A DNA stretch of 64,000 nucleotides from positions 62,001-126,000 of the forward strand of contig PEDN01001359.1 in NCBI GenBank assembly GCA_003864495.1, given 5' to 3'. This DNA is from Nemopilema nomurai (lineage: Eukaryota; Cnidaria; Scyphozoa; Rhizostomeae; Rhizostomatidae). Positions within the stretch are counted from its first letter, which is position 1. Every line of letters begins with the position of its first letter. The position numbers were made by a program, and so were the translations under genes. Below are positions 39,401 to 52,100 of the stretch, in pieces. The notes under the pieces were generated by a model that saw only the letters and a program-made list of their open reading frames with translations, had not been told where the DNA came from and searched no databases.

Positions 39401-40731
39401 GAAAAGTATGTTGTATACTATTTATCTTTTGAATTAATGTCCCAATGAAGGTCATTTCTTCTCTCCTTTGCCCCACACAAGGAAACGCATCAAGGGATTC
39501 TATCTGGTAATTCAAAAGGCAATGCAATAGTGCCGTCGTAACAAAATTTATATTTGCCGGCGGTCCATTGTATTCCCTCTCATTCAGTACACCGTTACAA
39601 AGTATAAAGCATGGTACAGTTTGACAGTTATTGGGGGGCTGCAGCTCCCCGGTTACTACGGGCCTGTACCAGTCCAGAAAAATGCAACTGCCTGTCATGG
39701 GGCTTCCTTCGGTAAAACATCCACAACAGTTTTATGGTTGACGAACTATGTTAATAAAGACCACATAGTGAATGCAATACAGTGGAGTGCTCCAGGGTTT
39801 ATATACAAGAGGAGCATCATTTTGACTCCATGTCTTCGTTTTCTTCATTTTAAGAACGCAAGAACTCTGATAAACTTACTTGGACGAGGCTACAACTGTG
39901 CCACACCACAATACACATCAATGCAGGGCACAAACGCAACATTTAAGACTAAGAAGAAGCATAGAAGAAACATTACATGATAGAATGTCCTGTTCCATCA
40001 TGAATCTTTCATAGGCACTACTGCATTCACAAAAACATGAGCTGTGGCATTGCCAAATCCAAAAAAGATAATTTGCTGGATTACTACATTGATTTGGGGC
40101 TGGTGTTTCCATGGAGCTGCCTTGGTGTTGAAAGCTACCATGGGCATGCTCATCTTAGGGCATTGGACTAATAAGCCATACCTTGTGGGAAGGTACAGAG
40201 TAAAATTTGAAAATACAGAATGATGTTACATGATAAAAACTTGCCAAATCAATCAACCAAAGTAAGTGGAGCACAGATTCAATTTGGATTGGCATCCTTC
40301 TCATACAGAACTTTCACGAAAATTTTCTGCATAATACTAATAGATTGTGGGAAAGAGTCTTTGTGTGACACTCTAATAAAGCAGACATCATAGATTGCTT
40401 ATTACATACAGTCTTTCAGTCTTTCACTATCAGTTTGGTGACTTTCAGTTTGCCCTGGTTCTGAATAATCCTTGGCAAATGTCCAGATAAACTTTTATTA
40501 GAGATGGAATTTGTGCAAAAACCAACTCTAACCTTTTTCCATTACAACCTACTTTGTTCACTGCTACATTTCTACAGCTTACTAAAAGCACATCTTTGCT
40601 TACAAACCCGGAATTTCTAGATCACAGTATTTGATTAAAAGTAGTGGTGTTGTTCCTTTAGTATCACAAGAATTGCTCAGATTTGCAACAAGAAACACAA
40701 CTTTTATACATATCAAACCTTTTCATTAAAT
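36423..40731. other. Region without a defined gene; one candidate exon
   Basis: Mostly AT-rich sequence with no recognised feature. At 38763-38621 (-) an open stretch (ECGDRSGQPICVLKKSKF ... EVYNDPSREMR) ends at a good donor (ATGAGG|gtaaac). Its acceptor is weak. It could be an upstream exon of the unknown gene at 35520-36422. A GC-richer patch at 37575-37760 has open frames on both strands and could be a promoter-type region. Confidence 0.35.
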
Positions 40732-43003
40732 TTATTCTTTAACAGCATACTTCCTCTGGCTGAAGTGCTGGTCCCTCTTCCTTTGCCTAAGGGTTTTTAA
40801 TGAGGCTTCATGCTTGGTCAAGGCACGTCTCATGGAACGGGTCTTCTTTGGGCGCAAGTCTAATGGCATGTACTTCTTCTTCTTGTAAAACTTCCTCAGG
40901 TTATCACGCTGAGTCTGACTAACAACGGTCATGACCCTGGCAATTGACTTTCTGACAACTTTGCTGCAAAGAAAGAAATTTTTGATAAAACAAACTGTCC
41001 ATGTTTTAATTGCTTGCTTATGTGGAACTTCTTTTGGTTTTATTGAATCATTAGTCCTTTTCATCTTACACACTATATATACATCTACTACATAAATTAG
41101 TAGCATGAAATGTTGTATATAATATGGCTTGATACAAAACTATATACTTTCATTTGTTTAAAGATATTAGTTTGAAGGTACACAAATGAAAATTTAAATT
41201 GAAACTTGTAGCAAAAAGATGTTGGGTTATAGGCAACAGGATTTCTCAGGATGGTTTGTAAAGAGTGCGAAAAAAAGATGACCGCGCCTTGACTTTGTAT
41301 GGCAAGTGCTCTACTGCTGAGCTATCAGCTCATGCTTTCAAGCCATATGTCGCCCCCCCCCATTTTTTGCCAATTGCACAGGGAAGCCATTGCAGCTCCA
41401 TCACTGTGCAGAGGACCTGTTGAGTGAGAGAGGACTACCCACACCAGGAGGGATATAACAGCCCCAACACTGGATAGGGTGGAAGAGAAAGGGTTGATAG
41501 CTCAGCAATAGAGCAGTTTGCCTACATTTTTTCGCACTCTATACGAACCGTGAAAAAGTGTCAGTAAAAAACCCTTGATAATTTTGGATAAAAATCTATC
41601 ATGGTTGCTTTGCGACCTAAAGATCTCATAATCCAAAAAGCTGCTACCTCTGCTTCAAAAAAGACAACAAGTGCAGCTTTGTGACAAATAAATCACAAAT
41701 AAAGCCTTTTGATTGTCTGAAATGTGGTTTTCCCAGAGGGTTCTTTTTATCTGATGGAATCATACTTGGACATATATGTTACACTCACTTTGGTATATGT
41801 GGGGAAATTTCTACTTTACAAACTTTTGATATATTAACAGATATTTTGACAACTCCCTATCCCATTCATTCATTCATTCACTGTTGCTGAACAAACATTC
41901 AAGCAACATTGCTGCCACCAATGCATCTGCTTCTAGGCTAGTTTCTCAGATTTTATTCCTTAATACCTCTTTATCTACAATATAAATCAGTACTTTTGAA
42001 ATCCAAATGCCTAAGTGAACATTCTTCAAAAGATGAAATATATACATAAATGATGTTATATTTCGCTGAGAAATGTGGATGAGTAATTTACATAACAACA
42101 CTTAGAAATCACAGAACTTTGGAAATATGCAACATACATTTTGGAGAGCTTGGATGGCTGTCCTCCAGTGACTTTTGCAACACAAAGTTGCTGTAATTCA
42201 GTTTTCAATTCATCTAACTGTTTAAGAAGGTCCTCCTTCTTCTTTCCTCTCAGCTCATGTGCTTTGACTTTTGCCTAAGGGAAAATTTAGATTCATGGTA
42301 AGTAGAGTATTAAAAACTTGGGATCATTACTTCCTCTGAAAACTAGGTTCTGCTTGTGGACTATCACAGACAAATTTTATTGCATTTAAACAAATTTGCT
42401 TTATTTGCAAGTGTCTCAACCTCAAAATTTGGTGCTTTGACATTAACTAAAACCTAGTTCAATTAATTAGATCCAAGTAAAACTAATTCGTGGCTTGGTT
42501 AAGTGTATCTGACAGTGTATTTGGTCAAAAACAACTCCACATCACAGCTATACCAAGCACGAAGCCTACGAATAAAAGGCTTTTTGGCATATTCAGCACC
42601 GTTATTCTGAGTTTTTCAAGTAAACCTAACAAGCCTCGGTGCTATACCTAATCACAAAACTATATTATGATTGTAATAGACAGAAAAACATAGGAATTCG
42701 ATGAGAACTTTGAAAAAAGCTACATTTACTATCATGCAAGTTGACAAGACAACAGATTGGAAAGCAAAGTAACATATAACTTTCAAACAGCTATTACAAA
42801 AATAAGCATAAACTTCAGAACAATTTAGGCCGAAATAGTAATTGGGCATTTTGCTTAGGAACAACGTCTTTCACAAAAAATATTCCCCAACATATGTTTG
42901 GAAGATAAGTCTTAACATTTCTTTGACTACAAGGAGCGTTCACGATCGCGATTCTTTGTGATTGAAAGGGATATACTAGTAAGAGGAGCCATACACTCAC
43001 CAT
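40732..43003 (-). CDS. RPL35: 60S ribosomal protein L35 (uL29)
   Basis: Structural protein of the large ribosomal subunit at the exit-tunnel rim. Three exons, 43003-43001 (ATG alone), 42274-42138 and 40963-40732, have GT-AG borders and matching phases. They give 123 residues, the same length as human RPL35. The product reads [20 protein letters not shown] at the N-terminus, then [36 protein letters not shown] and RKYAVKE at the end, near-identical to the family. The stop codon overlaps AATAAA (gaaTAAATtt context), implying a very short 3' UTR. The 5' leader has a pyrimidine stretch (cctcttg) that could be a TOP start. The gene diverges from URM1. Confidence 0.97.
41253..41549. mobile_element. 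Head-to-head tRNA-like repeat pair in RPL35 intron 2
   Basis: Two copies of an RNA polymerase III A-box-like block lie in opposite orientation: tagctcagcagtagagcac on the minus strand (41325-41307) and tagctcagcaatagagcag on the plus strand (41498-41516). Each is followed by tttttttcgcactctttacaaacc or a close variant at the outer edge. The result is a fold-back of about 300 bp. No intact tRNA cloverleaf or B box is visible, so this looks like a tRNA-derived short element pair and not a tRNA gene. Confidence 0.6.
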
Positions 43004-43108
43004 TTTTACTGCCGAGATGTATCAAGAGGACAACCATGGATAAGAGGCCTGGTAACGAGGCCCGCATGTTGACGACAACAACAACCATGGGCACATTATA
43101 GAAGTAAA
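43004..43108. promoter_or_regulatory. Bidirectional RPL35/URM1 promoter interval
   Basis: Only 105 bp separate the RPL35 start codon (minus strand, 43003) from the URM1 start codon (plus strand, 43109), so both 5' UTRs and the core promoter must overlap here. The interval has two ccatgg boxes and the imperfect palindrome ggcctggtaacgaggcc, and no clear TATA box. Shared regulation is inferred from geometry. Confidence 0.75.
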
Positions 43109-46100
43109 ATGGCGGCCAGCAACGGAATCAATATTTGTCTAGAGTTCAGGTATTTTTTGTTTTTTCCCCTAATATTAGCTACATTGTTTCCTTTTAGCAG
43201 TTCTTAAGTGGAAATGCAGTGAAATAGTTTATCGTATTCAATGCTAACTTTTCACTAGCACTGTGGAACCGAGAGGATTTTGCTCTGCCATCCAGCACAG
43301 TTTTGACCAGGTCTGCAGAGTATGGCACTTTTCGACAAGATCTCTGGTTTGCACGAGCAAGAAGCCTGGTGTGCCGGTGTGCACTACCAAAAATGTCTGG
43401 TGTGCTGGTTTGCATAAGCTATTTTCCCCTGTTGTGGCTAAAATTTGTAAATTTGCATTTCACCGTAAAATGCGAAGGAGACTGTGTGAGACTCAATAAA
43501 GACTTAAGTCTGGGGATTTGTTTGGAAATAAAATTTTGTCTCCAGCCTATTTTTGGTTAAGTAGGTAAATTTCAAATATATTTTATTCCAATAACAAATA
43601 AGGACATTCGCACATACGTGCTGACAGCGTTGGCTCTCGGACTGTCACTTAAAACCTTTGGTAGCAAGTCTTGTGATTTAAGTAGCTGCCAACCTCACCA
43701 GCCCCAGATCTAGCACTATAAAATGAGTGAGTATAAAAATCATAGACCTACTATTTTTCAAGGATACTTTAAATACATTTTGAAGTATACTGTTGAAGAT
43801 AGCACAAGTTTTTATTTGTATATTTGTCAAGTTAGATTCGTGATATCTCAAATTATTCATACACAACTGTACTTGTATGTATCAGCTGAAATTTTCTATG
43901 GAACCACACCCAGCCATGCCCATCTTAGTTGCCACACCCAAAAATGCCCGGTGTGCAATAGGTTTTGTACAAAAATATCTCCAGTGTGAACATGCCATAC
44001 TCTGCAGACTGGTTTTTGACCATGCTTTGAAAGCAAATTTTGTACCGTCACAGTTCCATTTTTAAACAGGACAGTGTAAACGGGGTCTGAAACTTTTTGG
44101 CAGCCCTGATCTGATTGCACTCAATTTAAAATTGATGCACCTTTCCAATCCAAGTTGGGAACAAATTCAGAAAGCTGGCAAAATGATTGAGCCACACCCA
44201 AAACCACACCCAAAACCACACCCAAATTTTGGTATGCAAGAGTGCACTCGTAATTTCACAAACATTTCTCGGGAGTGCGGCTGCCATGGTCTATACTGGA
44301 CCACCATGGTACCAAACTGATATGTTACTGGCCAACCTTTACGTTGTGACAAGTAGGCCTGTGAGTGAAATCAAAACAAAATTCTCTGTGAATTGAGCAT
44401 TTATCCATTTAAAAAAATTAATGAAATTTAAATCTCAACAAAATTTTTGCTAAACATCATATAATTTTTGACACATCATTATGCCCTTCAGCAGCAATTA
44501 TAATCAGTGGCAAAACCCAAATTGATTATTGGGTAATTGGGTAATAACCGCGCTGCAGTGAATCTTACATATTCAGGCTTCTCGTTTTAGGGCCAAATAA
44601 CAAAAACAAGCTTTAATGAACAAACATAACACAAACATTCTAATTACTATAAATTTCATTCTGTGCCATTCATTTCCTTATTCATACTTTTTTGTGCACA
44701 TTTTCTGACAAGTAACCCTGCTTGCGTACTAATTACTAGGCACTGTTACACTTGCAGGAAGCACTCTCGCATAAGCACCCCACAACCTCTATTCTGGTAT
44801 TATTTTAACATGCCTCATCTTATGTGACTCAACTTAACCTAAACACATCTCACATCTCTCTCTATTGATATTTTAACATGTTTTCCTACCTATTATCTGT
44901 ACAAGGAACTACCAAAAAATATATTTCTTACTTTAAATTTTTAGAGGAGGAGTTAGCTCTTGTAAAAGGCTTGTGGAAGTTATTCTATTATATATGTTTG
45001 AAAAAACTATATCTGTGTTTATTCTTGGTGTCATTCTTGGAAACCAAAGATTTACAACATCATTCAGATCGATTGAGTGGAATTTCAATGTGGATGATGA
45101 ACCCCAATGTACATATTTTGCGAATAAAGACCTAAAAATATTTCTAAGAAGGCTCTGTTTTGAAACACTTTATTCAAGTTTGACACCCTATACCTTAACT
45201 AATTATCACCAACAAAGTTGAGATCTATCCCCTTAACTGTGAAAGTTTTAAGATTGTGACAAGATTTGTCTTAAAAGCGAATATTTGTCTAAGTGAATTT
45301 TGCACTGGAGTTAAATTTTCTTTTACTTTTCACGATCATTTTTCACGACCAAAAATAAAAAAGTCCCTTCTACCTCACACTGCTAATTTCTATTTTATTC
45401 ATTTCAATAGGACTTGCTTTGCTTGACTGAATACATTCCATCTTGAAAATGAATAAAAATGGATTATAAAGGTTATCACGAGCGTTGACACATCGCAGAG
45501 GCATATCATAGTAGACAAGTTGGAGCAATTCGTTATAATATACAGTCGCACAATTGCATGAGAGCACATTTTCATTGCCCAGAATGTGACAAAAGTGTAT
45601 TCAACCGTCTGACTTCATGAATCACCTGGCCAAACATCGGCAACAGAAATCTGCAAATTTTAATGGTAGTAAAATTGGGAAAGATAAGGCCTGGCACAAC
45701 AATCCAGGAAAGGAGCAACAAGGTAGCAGATTCGAAAGAGATAAAAAAATTACACGTAATGGCCATGGAAATGACGTTCGATGAACCATTTTGCAGCAAA
45801 ATCATGCATTCAAAAAGTTTGACTAGGCACATGCGGGACATTCATGCTAAAAGCACAACACAGTCCAGTACATGCGTAGACGCGAAGAGAGGAATATACA
45901 TGGTAAGAAAGAATCTTTCTGGTGGCATCAAACCTTCAACAATTGTCTATCCTCCTACCGACGAAAATAAATTAATAGCAATGTGCAATTATCTGAAAAA
46001 TGAGAAGCAGATACCATCAAATATTTCCCCAACTTCGAAGCCGTTAATATTTGAAAAATATATACTACCTGAAACCACATGTAGCTTATGCGGGCATGAT

Positions 46101-49100
46101 CTGATAGATCCGATTCTATCACAGACGAAAACAGGGGTCATCATTGGACTGTCCAATGTCCAAACTATTCTATGTTCTACAGATACCAAGAACATGATAA
46201 GTTCGTTCACAATTTTAACGATTCCCTGTTTGTGTCGACAGAACTATGCCTGTTTATTAGAAGCCATCTGTCGCAGCATATTGGGAAATCAATAAACTAC
46301 AAAAACTTATGAATGCATATATACAATTTGATGCGCTAACAGATAGCAAATATGACTTCAATTGCGTTATCTGTGGATACTATCCGGACATTCTTATAAT
46401 GGATATGAATAAAAAATACCTCAAATGCCCAGCTTCCGATCTTCATCTACCTGATCATACAACGAAGATTTGTCCGATCAAGTCGATGCCGACATACTCT
46501 GGGATTCCGTGGAAAGTGACATGATAATGCGGGGGTTTCTGGAAAGAACAGTCAAGCAATTTGAAATAGAGCCGAACTTGCTCTTCTGGGCTCCTTTCAT
46601 TGGTCGAAATGTTCGCCGTGGAACAAGGCTGTTCAACACGGAACATAGGAAGGTCAAAAAAGCAGTGGAGAGCTCGAGGAAGAGTGCAGGGACATGACTA
46701 AAGAAAGGCTATTCGAGTTGCTTAACCAATCAACTTTGCATGAGTTGCAAACGCAAGCTAAGGGTATTGGACTCAAACCAAAGGGAACGAATCTTGATAT
46801 TACACCACAAATAAAGGCAAACGACGGCAAGGACTGTTAGAACCTTTCAAAGGTGTTTTCCAAAGTCTGGGGTCACAGTGGCGGATGGCTTTCAGCTACT
46901 TGTGAGCATGGTGTTGTTTACGCTCTGAAGTTCATTTTACGAAGCGAGAGCCCACGCACATGCCATTTCTTCGGGAATATGTCGAGGAAAGTAGTTGTTC
47001 AAATAAAGCATCTCATCCAGCAACGAACAGCGAAGTACATTTGTGTCTCCTCGATAGGTTCCATGAAGGAAATTGTAGAGGTGAGAAAGAGGTATTACGG
47101 AGGGTAAATTTAGTTGAAGAGCTTCAAAGTGCCATCAACACACAGCGAGAGGAGCAGCTTTACTCTACACTAGGACATGAAGCAAGGTTCTTGAATCAGC
47201 TGAACCCTTGTTAACCACATGTTCAGATCAGTGTTTGGTATTGCAAAAACTGCGTCGATAGAGGAAAGAATTATGATCTAACAAAGACGAAAGCCCAAAA
47301 AGAATTGAAAGAACTGCATGATTTCGGTGCTAGCAACACTATAAGGGAAACAAACTGTATAACATTATTAGGAAAATTATTCCTCATTTCAGGCTACCAG
47401 AAGCAGATGGTCACGTTTTTGCGATGAGAAAAGAAGAATATGCTGCTGTATATTAACAAAAGCCGCTAGGTACTCTCATTCGTGAGATGGCACATGTGGT
47501 CCAGTTTAAGCAGAGGATAGAGGGGCGTGATCATGGGCCCCAATATTAGAAAATTGCCGCAGAAATTACAAAGAAAGCTAAGAAAATTTAACTGTGCCTC
47601 ATGAAACATGAAACACGAGAGGCTTTAACCAAATATTTTTATGTAAATGTTAAATTGGTTCTGTTAATTATTTGTTTCTCCGAGAATGTTTTTGTCATTT
47701 CTTGCCCAATTTTCCTTGCTATTTGCCCCTGAAATAAAAAGCCCGAAAAGATTCACTGCGTTGCGGTTACCATCCAATTTTCCGCGCGAATTTTTAAGAG
47801 GGCAAAAAGTAATTTGAAAGATGGAAGACAAAATGACGAGATGGGTTTTTTTACATTAGTCGAGAGAAACAAGAATTCGATTAACAGTAGATCTAATCCT
47901 AAGACCATCTCGATCATCATCTCATGAGAAACAGATCACTATTAGTAGTACTATGGAAAGAAAGTCATTCAATGGGATGCACACATATATCATTTGAAAT
48001 TCTACCAGGATAATCTGCAGTACAAGATGATTTCATTTCATAAACATTGTTTGCTTGTAATACTTACGATCATTTGCAGTGGTGGGGCTGAACTTCTTTT
48101 CAACAAAGTCAAGAAACATGATGTTTGTTTGCCTGATTGTTCTACACAATGTATGTTTCTTCACTTCTCAAACTTTTAAGTCATGCTCAATATTATGCCA
48201 AATTTTGGTTTATAGGAAAGAATTACCTTTAAAATATCTATGGCAACAAGTTTCCCTAGAATGATTTTAAGGTTCTTATAAACTAAAAGTTGGCCATTTG
48301 CATGGAGTAGTTTTAGTCAGAAAGTAAGTTGCAAAGTTTAGCCCTTGATTATTTGTATTTTGGTGTTGGAAATGGTGAAAATGTATGAGAATTGTTAAGC
48401 AGTCTCTAAGTTAAGTCGTTTTGCTATAAAAGTTGTTCAGGAGAGATAACCCCTTCTTCCATAACTTGACTAACAAGGCAGCAACAAATTGTTTTGCGTA
48501 AACCCTTCCCATAGGCTTCTATTAAATTGAATGAAGTTATGACAAAGGCAGGTTTTTTGATCAACTTGAATTATTGATAAGGCATGGTATAAGCCAAGAC
48601 AGTGTTATTATAAGAAACAGTAGCATCTGGGGCATTTCCAATAAAATAATTTCAAACAATGTTAATAAAAAAGACAAGAAATAGTATGTGTAGTTTTATT
48701 TACCTATTTGGTTTTTTGTTTCATATTTCAAAACTGTAACATGTTGTGCTATCATAGATAAAGATATTTATGCTCTGAAATTTCCTGACTTTCCTGACAT
48801 TAGGGGACATAAGAAAGCTTCTCATTTGGATAAAAGAAAACCTTCTTAAAGAAAGACCAGAGTTATTTATTCAAGGAGAAAGTGTGTAAGTATGCTCTCA
48901 GGAAAATAATTTGAGGTATTTTTCAGTAATCTGCTGCAATACATAGTAGGTTGGTGGTTTAGTAATCTGGTGCAATACATAGTACTTAGTAGTGGGTTGG
49001 TGTTTCAATAAGAATGTATGATATATCTATTACTTGAATATCTGCCATGCAATTTGGACAAAATGGGCTATGTAGAATCCTCAATACTGGGTCATTCCAT

Positions 49101-52100
49101 GCCAAATGGACCAATTTTTGAAGTGGTCCCACATGCACCATCTCAGATTTGCATGCAAATTTGTGTCAATGTTCATATATGTAAGATAGAAGCATCCTGA
49201 AAATTTCAGCTTGATATCTTATACCATCCCAAAGATGTGCTTCTTCAAAGTCTCCAGCTTTGGCCCTGATGCGGAATTCTGGGAGATGGAAAAATTTATT
49301 TTGCAAACTTTGAGGTCCTATATTTCCTGACCCAATTTTGATAGCCTCTTCAAAATTGATAATCTGGAGCATATTTTGGAGCAGTGTCAGAAAAAAATTA
49401 TTAAAAAAAATCATTCTTCAATACTTGGCCCATAATGGCAGCCTAAAATTGCCAAAAATTTTCTTCTGGAAGTGAAAAATTCAAATTTTGAAGGGCCAGG
49501 GCTTAAATTCAGACTATCTAGATATAACAAAGCTTATTTTATGTACATCTTTGTAAAGTAAACTACAATTTTTGAGGAAATCAGAAGGTAGAAAGTATTA
49601 TTTGAGAAATTATGTGGCTTTTAAATTGGTTCCGGACCAAAATTTGAAAAAATTTGGTCCTGTTTGAGCCCCCAGAAAACTATGATGGAATTTGCTGTGA
49701 TGGTTGAAATTCTTTCCACACATGATGATAACTATGATTCAATGGAATCAGCAATAAAAAAAATGGGGACTCGTTGGGAAGTTGGAATTTTAGGTAATTG
49801 AAAAGGTGCTGAAATCAGCAAAAATTTGTAATTGTAAAAAATACCATTAGTTCTTATCATTGGTGCGGAACAATACCAAAATCCAAATATGTCAGTGTTG
49901 AGAGACTAATGTATAATAAGGATGTCAATTTGAGAGATAAACTCCCAAAAATTGATCATTTGTCCTGTACAAGGATGGCAAAATTCACAGACTTTGTAAC
50001 AAATTGACACAACCTTGTTTTTGGCAAAGGTTTCTAGTCATTCTTTTAAGCTAACTATTCAAAATGATACTAAAATATTTCAATCAATGTGAGACATGCA
50101 AAGACAGAGAAAAATTGAACAACTTTAATAATTCAATAGGCTAAACAATAATTTCATTAAACAGCATGCCACTGCATCTCTCAGGTACTTACAAACTACT
50201 CATTTTCATAAAATTTTCAAACAGGTTCAAAATCTCTCTTTGCTCTGTGCTTGATATCTGGTAGCATCTACCTGCAGAAGTTTCACTTTCAGTGAAATTA
50301 CTTTGCACAGAATATGCGCTACTGGAACCAGCAGATGTCCTTCTTCTGCGGCCAAGTGAAAGCGTCAGAGAGACAGATCGTTTCATGAATTTGACCTGGA
50401 TGTCCTGGTTTTCTTTGGTAATCTCCAAAATGTTTCCTAAAAACCAGTTGTCCTCTTAAACACAGGCAATATATATTCCTGGTACAAAGACCAAGAATTG
50501 AGTGATACACGCAGTGATGAAACAGAAACACTTGAAAGAGCTCATCAAATAAAATATTTTCATTTTCAAATTTGTACTCTGAGAAAATGCATCAATGGTG
50601 TGAAGACAATATTAATGGCATCAAGTTCTTTTTCATGAAAAAAAATGCAGTGGAATCTCATTGCTCTTCATTTCAATTGGAGGCACGATATGCCAACTGT
50701 GCAACGATACCTGGAACCCGAAATCATCACAGTTTTGTACCACAGTCACTTACAAATTTGCAAATGAAAATAGTTTTATTTGATGAGCTCTTTTCAAGTG
50801 TTTCTGTTTCATCACTGTGTGTATCACCCAATCTCTCAGACTTTATTCATGACACGATCTGTCCTCTCTGAAGCTTTCACTTGGCCGCAGAAGAAGGACA
50901 TCTGCTGGGTTCCAGTAGCGCATATTCTGTGCAAAGTAATTTCACTGAAAGTGAAACTTCTGCAGGTAGATGCTACCAGATATCAAGCACAGAGCAAAGA
51001 GAGATTTTGAACCTGTTTGAAAATTTTATGAAAATGAGTAGTTTGTAAGTACCTGAGAGATGCAGTGGCATGCTGTTTAATGAAATTATTGTTTAGCCTA
51101 TTGAATTATTAAAGTTGTTCAATTTTCTCTTTCTTTGCATGTCTCACATTGATTGAAATATTTTAGTATCATTTTGAATAGTTAGCTTAAAAGAATGACT
51201 AGAAACCTTTGCCAAAAACAAGGTTGTGTCAATTTGTTACAAAGTCTGTGAATTTTGCCATCCTTGTACAGGACAAATGATCAATTTTTGGGAGGTTTAT
51301 CTCTCAAATTGACATCCTTATTATACATTAGTCTCTCAACACTGACATATTTGGATTTTGATATTGTTCCGCACCAATGATAAGAACTAATGGTATTTTT
51401 TCAATTACAAATTTTTGCTGATTTCAGCACTTTTTCAATTACCTAAAATTCCAACTTCCCAACGAGTCCCCATTTTTTTTATTGCTGATTCCATTGAATC
51501 ATAGTTATCATCATGTGTGGAAAGAATTTCAACCATCACAGCAAATTCCATCATAGTTTTCTGGGGGCTCAAACAGGACCAAATTTTTTCAAATTTTGAT
51601 CCGGAACCAATTTAAGAGCCACATAATTTCTCAAATAATACTTTCTACCTTCTGATTTCCTCAAAAATTGTAGTTTACTTTACAAAGATGTACATAAAAT
51701 AAGCTTTGTTATATCTAGATAGTCTGAATTTAAGCCCTGGCCCTTCAAAATTTGAATTTTTCACTTCCAGAAGAAAATTTTTGGCAATTTTAGGCTGCCA
51801 TTATGGGCCAAATATTGAAGAATGACTTTTTTAATAATTTTTTTCTGACACTGCTCCAAAATATGCTCCAGAGTATCAATTGTGAAGAGGCTATCAAAAT
51901 TGGATAAGGAAATATAGGACCTCAAAGTTTGCAAAATAAATTTTTTCATCTCCCAGAATTCCGCATCAGGGCCAAAGCTGGAGACTTTGAAGAAGCACAT
52001 CTTTGGGATGGTATAAGATATCAAGCTGAAATTTTCAGGATGCTTCTATCTTACATATATGAACATTGACACAAATTTGCATGCAAATCTGAAGTGGTGC

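Noticed and set aside
39390..39980. Opposed frames on both strands near 39.4-40.0 kb
   Set aside because: Neither shows splice borders or motif content; probably chance open frames.
41281..41340. A tRNA gene on the minus strand
   Set aside because: Only an A-box-like block is present; no B box (GGTTCGA), no matching acceptor stem and no proper anticodon arm.
49166..49414. Minus-strand frame in the left arm, and its counterpart at 51761-52024
   Set aside because: Phe/Leu/Ile-rich composition and different frames in the two arms suggest noncoding transposon sequence.
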